Of a stretch of 12,231 bases of DNA, positions 1-6,344 are shown in pieces; position 1 is the first letter of the stretch; the number at the start of each line of letters is the position of its first letter. Position numbers and translations under genes: made by a program. Source of the stretch: an uncultured Bacilli bacterium (GTDB lineage: Bacteria > Bacillota_I > Bacilli_A > RF39 > UBA660); contig CANQPR010000038.1 of the NCBI GenBank assembly GCA_947625715.1, positions 1 through 12,231 of the forward strand, written 5' to 3'. Below the pieces are notes generated by a model. That model did no database searches and had not been told where the DNA came from. It was given only the letters and a program-made list of their open reading frames with translations.

Positions 1-35
1 AAAATTTTTCTAGTTTTTAAAATTTCTAGTTTTTT
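1..35. repeat. Short AT-rich tandem repeat downstream of enolase
   Basis: Two imperfect head-to-tail copies, 1-18 and 19-35, share the pattern AAAATTT..CTAGTTTTT and differ mainly by two extra T in the first copy. The 91-base spacer after the enolase stop holds nothing else I recognise. In particular I see no clear GC-containing stem with a U-run that would terminate enolase transcription. Confidence 0.4.
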
Positions 36-91
36 ATTCTATTTTTAATTTTTATATAAAACTTTTCACACTATCGTCAATGGCTTTGGAG

Positions 92-1327
92 CTACCTATT
101 TAATAGTTTTTCTTCAATTTCTAACAAACGATTATACTTACAAATTCTTTCACCACGACACATTGAACCAGTTTTTATAAAAGGAATATTTAATCCCACT
201 GCAAAGTCAGCTATAAATGTATCATTAGTTTCTCCACTTCGATGAGAAATAATCGTTTTATAATTATTTTTTTTAGCCAAAACAATTGTATTTATCATTT
301 CTGATATAGTCCCAATTTGATTAGCTTTTAACAAAATAGCATTACCAGCCTGTTTATTTATTCCCATTTGTAAATATTTTGTATTTGTGACAAAAGTATC
401 ATCACCAACTAATAGTATCTTATCACCCAATATCTTTGTTAAAGTTGCTAGTGAGTCTAAATCATCCTCAACAAAAGGGTCTTCAATACTTATAATTGGA
501 TATGCCCTTACTATTTCTTCATAATATTGTAATAATTCTTCTTTGGTTAAATCCTTTTTATCAATATGATATGTTTGTTTTTCTTCATTATATAATGTTG
601 ATGCCGCGACATCTAGGGCAATAAAAACATCTTTTCCAGGTGTATAATGAGCATTTTTAATTGCTTTAACCAAAAAATCTAGCGCTAATGTATTATAAGC
701 CAAATTAGGTGCAAAGCCACCTTCATCACCAACCGAAGTTTCCAAACCTTGTTCTTTTAAAATTTTTTTTAATTCTTTAAAAATTAGGGTTGCCGATTCA
801 ATTCGATTAGCCATTTTCTTCATTGTTGGAACAATCATAAATTCTTGGATATCCAAATTATTTTCAGCATGCATCCCACCATTTATAATGTTGACAAGAG
901 CAATTGGCATCGTCACAACTCCATCACTTACATATTCATAGAGTTCTTTATTTTCACTTTTAGCTAGTGCTTTAATTGCGCATAAAGATACAGCTAAAGT
1001 TGCATTAGCGCCTAAATGTTGTTTATTTTCTGTTCCATCTAATTCTAATAAAATTTTATCTACCATTAATTGGTCAACTTTTTTATTTACTAAAGCATCT
1101 TTAATAATTGTATTAATATTATTGACAGCTTTTAATACCCCTTTACCATTATAATGTGTTAAATCATTATCTCGCAATTCTAAAGCTTCTTTACTACCAG
1201 TTGACGCACCTGAAGGAACTGAAGCTTTAACAACTATGTTATCGTTACAATACATAGTAGCTTCAACAGTAGGATTTCCTCTTGAATCTAATATTTCTCT
1301 GGCTTTTATATCTTTAATAATTATCAC
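92..1327 (-). CDS. eno: Enolase (2-phosphoglycerate dehydratase)
   Basis: Cytoplasmic glycolytic enzyme that interconverts 2-phosphoglycerate and phosphoenolpyruvate with Mg2+. The family's catalytic set is visible: flexible-loop Ser41-containing GASTG (40-44), His153 in INGGMHAENN, Glu162 in QEFMI, Glu202 in GDEGGFAP, Lys334 in ILLKANQIGT, the signature SHRSGET (361-367) and Lys385 in IKTGS. The metal ligands Asp239, Glu282 (IEDPF) and Asp309 (VGDDTF) are also present. At 411 residues it is about 20 shorter than typical bacterial enolases (around 430), but no motif is lost. The start is GTG (1325-1327), preceded by an AGAAGG-type ribosome site. An ATG three bases upstream is out of frame and soon hits a stop, so it is not the start. 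The gene stands alone between the DUF308 gene's terminator and the window's left edge. Identification is secure. Confidence 0.97.
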   Translation of the reverse strand: MIIIKDIKAREILDSRGNPTVEATMYCNDNIVVKASVPSGASTGSKEALELRDNDLTHYNGKGVLKAVNNINTIIKDALVNKKVDQLMVDKILLELDGTENKQHLGANATLAVSLCAIKALAKSENKELYEYVSDGVVTMPIALVNIINGGMHAENNLDIQEFMIVPTMKKMANRIESATLIFKELKKILKEQGLETSVGDEGGFAPNLAYNTLALDFLVKAIKNAHYTPGKDVFIALDVAASTLYNEEKQTYHIDKKDLTKEELLQYYEEIVRAYPIISIEDPFVEDDLDSLATLTKILGDKILLVGDDTFVTNTKYLQMGINKQAGNAILLKANQIGTISEMINTIVLAKKNNYKTIISHRSGETNDTFIADFAVGLNIPFIKTGSMCRGERICKYNRLLEIEEKLLNR

Positions 1328-1351
1328 ACATTCACCTTCTTATTTACTATT

Positions 1352-1360
1352 AGTATACCA
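1352..1360 (-). promoter_or_regulatory. Extended -10 promoter of enolase
   Basis: On the minus strand the sequence reads TGGTATACT, an extended -10 (TGn) followed by a good -10 hexamer TATACT (1352-1357). There is no recognisable -35 at 17 bases, which is common for extended -10 promoters. It lies 25 bases upstream of the GTG start and just downstream of the preceding gene's terminator, giving a leader of about 18 bases that contains the ribosome site. Confidence 0.55.
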
Positions 1361-1380
1361 AAAAAGCCAAATTTATTTAC

Positions 1381-1410
1381 ATAAAAAAAGAAAGGATAAG
1401 ACACTTTCTT
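1381..1410 (-). terminator. Rho-independent terminator of the DUF308-like gene
   Basis: Read on the minus strand, AAGAAAG (1404-1410) pairs with CTTTCTT (1388-1394) around a nine-base loop, and the stem runs directly into a T-rich tail ending at 1381. It begins only two bases after the TAG stop of the gene at 1413-2087 and separates that gene from the enolase promoter. Confidence 0.75.
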
Positions 1411-1412
1411 GA

Positions 1413-2087
1413 CTATTTTATTTTTGTCAAATAATTAACATCAGTTAAATTAACTATTCCATATAAAATTATGAATGAGCCCAATAAAATATTTAAATCT
1501 AATTGTTTAAAAGGATTAACAATTAAAACTAAAGCTACAAAAATTGATAATAAGCTACTAATAAAGAAAAATATCCATTCTTTATCTAATTTATTTTTTA
1601 TATAAATTGTTTCAATAATTTTCAATAAACCTTTAATTAAAATCCATAACCCTAATAATAAAACTAAAGATATATTTTTAATAAATAAACTTAATATAGC
1701 TACGATAGCTAAAAGAAATGAGGCATATCCATTTAATTTATCAAAATGATATAAACTAATTTCTTTCATTTTTTCAATTCCTAAGCTAACAAAAATTACT
1801 ATTATTCCTATATTAAGCCACCAAGAATTTTCATTAACTAGATAAAAAGTTAAACCTATTATAATCATTATGATTGATGTTATAAATTCATTTTTAATCA
1901 TTAATTTTTCTTTTTTTACTTTTTTCGGATTTTCTTTTTTTGGTCTTTCATAACCAATGGTTGTATTAAAAAAACTTCTTTTCGGATTCTCTTCTATCAT
2001 ATTTTGATTAAAAAAACTTCTTTTTTGGGGTTGCTTCTTTTTATTAACTTTGCTTTTTTTTCTTCTTTTTTTATCATCATTATACAT
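1413..2087 (-). CDS. DUF308/HdeD-like six-span membrane protein with Lys-rich N-terminal tail
   Basis: Predicted integral membrane protein of unknown function. The first 63 residues are a highly basic, Pro- and Lys-rich cytoplasmic tail containing the motif KRSFFN twice (22-27 and 36-41). Six hydrophobic segments follow, near 68-85, 90-104, 121-137, 139-161, 171-192 and 197-216. The C-terminal pattern, a hydrophobic stretch ending in NPF followed by LLGSFIILYGIVNL, matches the repeated two-helix unit of DUF308/HdeD-type proteins; I infer membership by pattern only. HdeD is linked to acid stress in E. coli, but that function cannot be transferred here. The ATG start has a strong site, AAGGAGA, seven bases upstream. 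It is expressed divergently from the FemAB gene and ends at its own terminator. What the tail binds is unknown. Confidence 0.75.
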   Translation of the reverse strand: MYNDDKKRRKKSKVNKKKQPQKRSFFNQNMIEENPKRSFFNTTIGYERPKKENPKKVKKEKLMIKNEFITSIIMIIIGLTFYLVNENSWWLNIGIIVIFVSLGIEKMKEISLYHFDKLNGYASFLLAIVAILSLFIKNISLVLLLGLWILIKGLLKIIETIYIKNKLDKEWIFFFISSLLSIFVALVLIVNPFKQLDLNILLGSFIILYGIVNLTDVNYLTKIK

Positions 2088-2149
2088 AGTTATTTCTCCT
2101 TTTTAAAAAATTTTTATTTTTAAAAGAATTCATTTGTTGCTCTTCTTTA

Positions 2150-2178
2150 ATTATACTTGATAAAAATTGACAAATCAA
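2150..2178 (-). promoter_or_regulatory. Sigma-A-type promoter of the DUF308-like gene
   Basis: On the minus strand there is a -35 TTGATT (2173-2178), a 17-base spacer and a perfect -10 TATAAT (2150-2155). This is a near-consensus promoter about 60 bases upstream of the ATG at 2087. Its -35 abuts the -35 of the divergent promoter at 2167-2195, so the two overlap. Confidence 0.75.
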
Positions 2179-2195
2179 TGTTTTTATTGTAAAAT
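2167..2195 (+). promoter_or_regulatory. Sigma-A-type promoter of the FemAB gene
   Basis: Consensus -35 TTGACA (2167-2172), 17-base spacer and -10 TAAAAT (2190-2195). Transcription would start near 2202, giving a leader of about 23 bases that carries the AGAGGGGG ribosome site before the ATG at 2225. The two -35 boxes together form TTGA-CAAA-TCAA, an interrupted palindrome. Confidence 0.8.
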
Positions 2196-2224
2196 AACTT
2201 ACCAATACAAAGAGGGGGAATACC

Positions 2225-3484
2225 ATGAAAATTAAGGAATTATCATTAAATGTTTTTTATGACTTTGTTAAAAAAAATCCCTTAGCCAGTCATTATCAAA
2301 CTATGAATTATGCAATGTTAATGAGTGAACAAGGTTATGAACATGAATTTATTGGCCTTATTAATGATTATGGTCGCGTATGTGGAGCTTCTTTGATTTT
2401 GATTAAAAAAATTAATCGCACGACTAAGTATGGATATGCACCAAAAGGTTTTATTCTTGATTATTTTGACCGAAGTTTATTAGAGGTATTTACTAAAGCT
2501 TTAATTAATTATTATAAAAAAAGAAAAGTATGTTTTATTAAATTAAATCCTGAATTAGCTATTAATCAAATTGATTATAATAATAACCAAACGATAAGTA
2601 CTTCTAATCAATTAATTAAAAAATATTTAAATGAAAATGGTTATATTAAATTAAAAGATAATCTTTATTTTGAATCTATTTTTCCTCGTTTTAATGGTAT
2701 CGTTGATTTAAAAAATTATAGTATTAATAATTTAGATAAAAATTGCCGCAATAAGGTGCGAAGAAGTATGGCAAAAGGTTTGGAATTAGAACTTGCCAGT
2801 CGAAGTGGGATGGATATTTTACAAAAATTTATTTATAAAAAACGTGATTGTAATGCTTTTTATTATAAAGATTATTATAATGCTTTTCACCAAGATGATA
2901 TGATTGATTTATTCTTAGTATCTATTAATGCTGAAAAGTATTTAACTAACGCTCGTAAATTATACGAAGAAGAATTAGAACGCAATAGTTATTATAATGA
3001 ACAATTAACGAAAAAAAGTAATCAAAAAAACATTAATAAAAAAATGATGTCTGACAAAAAATTACTAGCGTATAAAAATGATGTTTATTTAGCTACCGAA
3101 ATAAATAAAAAAGGTGAAAAAATCTATATTGCGGGGGCTTTGGTTATTCGTTTTTTAAATCGTGTTCAAATTTTAATAAGTGGCTATGATAAAAAATATC
3201 GTTTATTTGACCCTAACTATTTTCTTCATTATAAAATTATTGAATACTATAAAAAGGATTATAGTTATTTAGATTTAAATGGTTTAACTGGTGATTTTAC
3301 GAAAGATAATCCATATCATGGTTTAAATCAATTCAAACTTGGCTTTAATCCTAAAGTTTATGAATTTATTGGTGAATATGACCTACCTATTAAAAATAGA
3401 AAATATCAAAAACTTAAAAACAATGGTACCCTTGCCAAAACCTTCAATAAAACTAATTTAAAGAAAAAAACTAGTAGTAATTAA
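2225..3484 (+). CDS. FemAB-family peptidoglycan bridge amino-acyltransferase
   Basis: Members of this family use aminoacyl-tRNA (Gly, Ala or Ser) to add amino acids to the stem-peptide side chain of the lipid-linked peptidoglycan precursor on the inner face of the membrane. The double GNAT-like fold is recognisable. The first half has HYQTMNYAML (23-32) and YGYAPKGFILDYFD (69-82). The second half ends with the characteristic LFDPNYFLHYKIIEYY, then LDLNGLTGDF (349-358), PYHGLNQFKLGF (363-374) and IGEYDLPI (382-389). Residues about 236-285, rich in Lys, Glu and Asn, fit the two-helix coiled-coil arm of FemA/FemX enzymes. The length (419) is normal. The start is ATG with a strong ribosome site. 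A Lys-rich tail of about 30 residues follows the last conserved motif. Amino acid and acceptor specificity cannot be read from sequence, so no fem/mur symbol is given. Its partner next door is a beta-lactamase-fold hydrolase, also wall-related. Confidence 0.88.
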   Translation: MKIKELSLNVFYDFVKKNPLASHYQTMNYAMLMSEQGYEHEFIGLINDYGRVCGASLILIKKINRTTKYGYAPKGFILDYFDRSLLEVFTKALINYYKKRKVCFIKLNPELAINQIDYNNNQTISTSNQLIKKYLNENGYIKLKDNLYFESIFPRFNGIVDLKNYSINNLDKNCRNKVRRSMAKGLELELASRSGMDILQKFIYKKRDCNAFYYKDYYNAFHQDDMIDLFLVSINAEKYLTNARKLYEEELERNSYYNEQLTKKSNQKNINKKMMSDKKLLAYKNDVYLATEINKKGEKIYIAGALVIRFLNRVQILISGYDKKYRLFDPNYFLHYKIIEYYKKDYSYLDLNGLTGDFTKDNPYHGLNQFKLGFNPKVYEFIGEYDLPIKNRKYQKLKNNGTLAKTFNKTNLKKKTSSN

Positions 3485-3500
3485 ACTACTAATTTTTTTT
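3464..3500. terminator. Bidirectional terminator shared by the convergent FemAB and hydrolase genes
   Basis: TAGTAGT (3472-3478) pairs perfectly with ACTACTA (3485-3491) around the loop AATTAA (3479-3484). It is flanked by seven A on the left (3464-3470) and eight T on the right (3493-3500), so a U-run follows the stem in both directions. The stop codons of both genes (3482-3484 plus, 3481-3483 minus) lie within the loop. Confidence 0.85.
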
Positions 3501-4476
3501 GTTCTTTACATTTAGCCTCTTTTAAAGCAATATTTTTTTCATAAATTTTATATAATTCTTGATGAATATTTTGAAATTTTTCTTTGGTTTCTTCACTACT
3601 AGTTAAATTAGACATAATAACAATTATATATGGATATTCGCCCATCTTTAATCCCATGTCATGATAGTATTCTATATATTCACCAAATTTATGATAAACT
3701 TTTACATCTTTAAAATTTAAATAATTATAATAATCATTATCCATATTATCTAAAAATAAAGAGCGATAAGTAGGATAAGTTTGGATAAGTTGATAAGCTT
3801 GTTTTATTATTTTTGTTGCATCGCTTATTGTTAAATTACCAAAATGTTCTATTTCATTAATTGTTACATTAATTTTTAAATAATCTGCATAGGCTTTTAA
3901 GTTTTCATAACCCACATAATCATATAACATATCATAAGCGCCATTATCACTTACTTTCAATATATAACTAATTAAATCTTTAATTGCTATATTATCATTT
4001 AATTTATGCTTATCTAAAGCTAAACTATATGGTAATTGATATTTTAGAGAGTAAGGTAAAGTTTTATCCAAATTATCATTTTTATTAACAGCATTAGAAA
4101 CTAAGTAAGAAGCCATTAATAATTTAATTAAACTTGCCCCATAATAAGTAACATTGGTATTATAATTAAATTGCCAATCATTTTTTAAATCTTCAAAATA
4201 TATACTTAAACCTGGATAAGATATTTTTTTATAAAGATTAGTTAAATCATTTTTTAAAGTATCATATTTAAAAGGTGAAGAAAGACATTCTTCATAAGTT
4301 TTTTTTGCTTGTTTATCAACTTTTTTTCGATTATTTATAGCTTGTTGTATATGGGCTATATCATCTTTATTATCTATCTTTTTGTTATAAAAAAAGAAAG
4401 ATGCCATAATAATAAAACACACCATACTAAGAACAATAATCATCATTTTATTTTTATATTGCTTATTCATACTCAT
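3481..4476 (-). CDS. Membrane-anchored serine hydrolase, class A beta-lactamase / penicillin-binding-protein fold
   Basis: An N-terminal hydrophobic segment (about 11-30) preceded by basic residues anchors or exports the protein, and the rest should be extracellular. The three landmarks of the serine beta-lactamase/transpeptidase fold appear in order with sensible spacing: SLIK (115-118, nucleophile Ser115 and Lys118), SDN (176-178) and KFG (263-265) in place of KTG. An E210-x-x-x-N214 pair sits where class A enzymes have their omega-loop Glu and Asn, but this assignment is tentative. It may be a peptidoglycan-acting enzyme or a beta-lactamase-like protein; activity on antibiotics cannot be inferred. 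Two ATG codons open the frame (4476 and 4470). No Shine-Dalgarno precedes either, while a -10 box lies two bases from the first, so the second may be used from a nearly leaderless mRNA. Its 3' end overlaps the FemAB gene by four bases. Confidence 0.82.
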   Translation of the reverse strand: MSMNKQYKNKMMIIVLSMVCFIIMASFFFYNKKIDNKDDIAHIQQAINNRKKVDKQAKKTYEECLSSPFKYDTLKNDLTNLYKKISYPGLSIYFEDLKNDWQFNYNTNVTYYGASLIKLLMASYLVSNAVNKNDNLDKTLPYSLKYQLPYSLALDKHKLNDNIAIKDLISYILKVSDNGAYDMLYDYVGYENLKAYADYLKINVTINEIEHFGNLTISDATKIIKQAYQLIQTYPTYRSLFLDNMDNDYYNYLNFKDVKVYHKFGEYIEYYHDMGLKMGEYPYIIVIMSNLTSSEETKEKFQNIHQELYKIYEKNIALKEAKCKEQKKLVV

Positions 4477-4478
4477 TT

Positions 4479-4487
4479 ATTATAGCA
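4479..4487 (-). promoter_or_regulatory. Extended -10 promoter immediately before the serine hydrolase start
   Basis: The minus strand reads TGCTATAAT: a TGn extension and a perfect -10 (4479-4484), with only two bases between the box and ATG 4476. A typical start six to seven bases downstream would fall at about 4472-4473, leaving two to three bases before the second ATG (4470). There is no strong -35. Confidence 0.5.
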
Positions 4488-4524
4488 TATGTCATTAATT
4501 TTTAAAATGACTCAATTTGAAATT

Positions 4525-4548
4525 AAAAAATTTAGATAACATTCTAAA
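4525..4548 (-). terminator. Probable terminator downstream of the first surface-protein gene
   Basis: On the minus strand TTTAGA (4543-4548) pairs with TCTAAA (4531-4536) around a six-base loop and is followed by six T (4525-4530). The stem is AT-rich and short, so strength is uncertain. It lies about 50 bases past the stop at 4596 and before the hydrolase promoter. Confidence 0.5.
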
Positions 4549-4595
4549 ATAAGTTTTATAATTATTGTGCACCTTAGATTTATTTAATTTATTTT

Positions 4596-6062
4596 TTATA
4601 TTAATAATCTAAACGGGTTATCTTTGGTACCATAATTTGCAGAACTATCAAGTTCTATTTTCACACTAGAATTTAAATACACCACTGGTCGAATACCTAT
4701 CGTCGTCGAGGCATGTGAGTAATAAACAGCCCCGGAACTATCAAGATAAGTTACCTTGCTACCAAATTGAGATTCAGCTATAGGAGTCAGAAACCAGTCT
4801 GAGTAATAGTTGAATAACCAACTGGCTTTAGCACAACCATCCCTATAATTACTTGAATTCCAATTACCCATTCCAGTATTTAAACAAATAGACCTAGAAG
4901 ACGACCCGTCCGAACCATTTGTCGATAAACCATAGTCACTTGGATACATTAAACCTACAAACCCCGTCCAAAATTTTTTTCTATTCACACTATCATTACA
5001 TGTATCATAAAGACCAGTACACCCGTTACCTGTATTGGAGCTCCGCTCATACTTATACATCTGAGATGGTGTACCAATTGTAGGACCTACGGCCAACGGC
5101 ATAGTACCCATGTTCCATTTCACCTTACTTACCATATTCCTAGCTTCTCCATTTAATCCTACACTCTCCCACGACGGACAACAATTAGCACACTTAGATA
5201 ATATATGACTACATGCATCAAGGAAATCATCTTTGTAGTAATATGATACATTTAAAAACCACATTAAATTAGCCTGACTCCATTCATTTATTCCCCAGCC
5301 CTTGTTTATACTACTATCTGATGAATCCCATGAAAATTTTAAATTTTGATTGTTTAAACCTACTATATCATCTCTTACAATTTTTAAATGACTCCCTGTA
5401 TTACCATTTTCATCTTCAATGTTATTCATTACTCCTATGATTCGCCAAGCTGGTGCTTGCTCACAATTATAATTATATGATGATGCTCTTGTACACTCTT
5501 CATATGAGTTATAGTCCTTATACCTATCATTACTATTACTATAATAACCTCGCCATATATATTCATTATTAAACTCAACATAATTATCCGGATTAGCACC
5601 TATAAATCGTAAATTATTATCAGAAGTTCCATCATAGATTAATTGACCTTCTTTTTTTTCTACTAAATCAGCTAAAGCGTTATAATCACTTGACATATTA
5701 TTAAAATATAAGTCACACTTAGTCTTACTTTGCGTTAAATTTACAACTAATGGAGCCCATTTCTCTTCATTCCATTCTACACTAGCTCCTTTATCACATA
5801 TTGCTTTTTCAAATCCTAAATTTTCTTCATTATTTTTCTTAGGCATTTGAGTCAATAATTCATCCCCTTTATAAAAGGCAAATATTACATCACCACTTCC
5901 TTCATAGATGAAATTTCCTTCCATTACCTTAAAAGATTTTTGCTCTTTAAAATTGGCAAATGATATTCTTATTATTAAACCCCCTGTTACTAATATAATT
6001 AATATTATAACCGCAATTACCTTTTTATAATTTTTCTTATTTTTAAATTGATATAGTTTCAT
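4596..6062 (-). CDS. Cell-surface protein, paralogue 1: signal anchor, conserved N-domain and variable C-domain
   Basis: Function unknown; inferred to be an exposed surface protein. A basic N-terminus and hydrophobic segment (about 15-36) are followed by SFANFKE and the motif KSFKVMEGNFIYEGSGD (42-58), nearly identical in the paralogue at 10709-12163. The layout of exported segment, FA-F and then F-x-x-G resembles TasA/camelysin-type precursors, but only loosely. Residues about 45-120 form a beta-rich domain with a Cys pair (89, 116). From about 150 a second domain carries IWRGY, CEQAPAWRIIGVMNN (200-214), WTGFVGLMYPSD (365-376), WFLTPI and GIRPVVYLNS (456-465); this order resembles DUF6273-type domains (inference). 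Many Cys, Ser, Asn and Gly residues fit an extracellular, disulphide-bearing protein. The ATG has GGAGGT 11 bases upstream, inside a small hairpin, and a promoter with a G10 tract. The distal part uses codons such as TCG, ACG, GGG and GCC that look unlike its AT-rich first part. Confidence 0.75.
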   Translation of the reverse strand: MKLYQFKNKKNYKKVIAVIILIILVTGGLIIRISFANFKEQKSFKVMEGNFIYEGSGDVIFAFYKGDELLTQMPKKNNEENLGFEKAICDKGASVEWNEEKWAPLVVNLTQSKTKCDLYFNNMSSDYNALADLVEKKEGQLIYDGTSDNNLRFIGANPDNYVEFNNEYIWRGYYSNSNDRYKDYNSYEECTRASSYNYNCEQAPAWRIIGVMNNIEDENGNTGSHLKIVRDDIVGLNNQNLKFSWDSSDSSINKGWGINEWSQANLMWFLNVSYYYKDDFLDACSHILSKCANCCPSWESVGLNGEARNMVSKVKWNMGTMPLAVGPTIGTPSQMYKYERSSNTGNGCTGLYDTCNDSVNRKKFWTGFVGLMYPSDYGLSTNGSDGSSSRSICLNTGMGNWNSSNYRDGCAKASWLFNYYSDWFLTPIAESQFGSKVTYLDSSGAVYYSHASTTIGIRPVVYLNSSVKIELDSSANYGTKDNPFRLLI

Positions 6063-6068
6063 AATAAG

Positions 6069-6088
6069 AGAAGACCTCCGTATCTTCT
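6069..6088 (-). promoter_or_regulatory. Ribosome binding site of surface paralogue 1, displayed in a hairpin loop
   Basis: On the minus strand AGAAGA (6083-6088) pairs with TCTTCT (6069-6074), with the Shine-Dalgarno GGAGG in the eight-base loop TACGGAGG (6075-6082). Eleven to twelve bases separate the site from the ATG at 6062. The hairpin is complete only if transcription starts at or before 6088, so the choice of -10 box could change whether it forms. Confidence 0.45.
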
Positions 6089-6091
6089 TTT

Positions 6092-6122
6092 ATTATATTA
6101 TATAATACCCCCCCCCCGTCAA
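6092..6122 (-). promoter_or_regulatory. Putative phase-variable promoter of surface paralogue 1
   Basis: On the minus strand the -35 is TTGACG (6117-6122), whose last G is the first of ten consecutive G. It is followed by TATTA and two overlapping perfect -10 boxes, TATAAT at 6097-6102 and 6092-6097. With ten G the spacers are 14 and 19 bases, on either side of the optimal 17. Losing two G sets the distal box at 17; gaining three sets the proximal one at 17. AT-rich sequence upstream could act as an UP element. Homopolymers in promoter spacers control on/off expression of neisserial porins such as porA (poly-G) and opc (poly-C). Confidence 0.7.
6108..6117. repeat. Homopolymer tract, ten C on plus / ten G on minus
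   Basis: An uninterrupted run of ten C (G on the coding strand) in an otherwise very AT-rich intergenic region. I see no other C or G run approaching this length in the window. Tracts of this length are prone to slipped-strand length change during replication. Its placement inside the promoter spacer of a surface-protein gene is what makes it notable. Confidence 0.9.
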
Positions 6123-6280
6123 CGAATTTTGAGTTTTTTTATATTTTATTTTCCAGATAAATCATCATCACTAACACAAAAAATCATTGACAATGTACAA
6201 CATAAAAAAACGTGCAATCCTTTTAACTGCCTAGGTTTGCTCGTTTTCACTGTCAAAGTCAAGTTATAATATTTTTTTTT

Positions 6281-6324
6281 CAAAATAAAAAGACTATTAG
6301 CAAAATTTCTTTTGTCAACAGTCT
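6281..6324 (-). terminator. Strong Rho-independent terminator of the str operon after tuf
   Basis: Minus strand: a 15-position stem, 6310-6324 with 6291-6305, holds 14 pairs (two of them G-U) and one mismatch. It is closed by a GAAA tetraloop (CAAAA-GAAA-TTTTG) and followed directly by TTTTATTTT. It starts about 20 bases after the tuf stop. From 6123 to 6280, between this terminator and the next promoter, I recognise no gene or RNA. Confidence 0.85.
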
Positions 6325-6344
6325 GAAACAATTTCTCGTTTTCT

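Noticed and set aside
4596..5700. Diversity-generating retroelement target in the surface proteins
   Set aside because: The exposed C-domains vary and vaguely recall ligand-binding folds, but no reverse transcriptase, template repeat or adenine-biased substitution pattern is visible here.
6123..6280. Small RNA or CRISPR-like element between the tuf terminator and the G-tract promoter
   Set aside because: No repeated unit, no convincing stem set and no internal promoter-terminator pair; only scattered short inverted matches.
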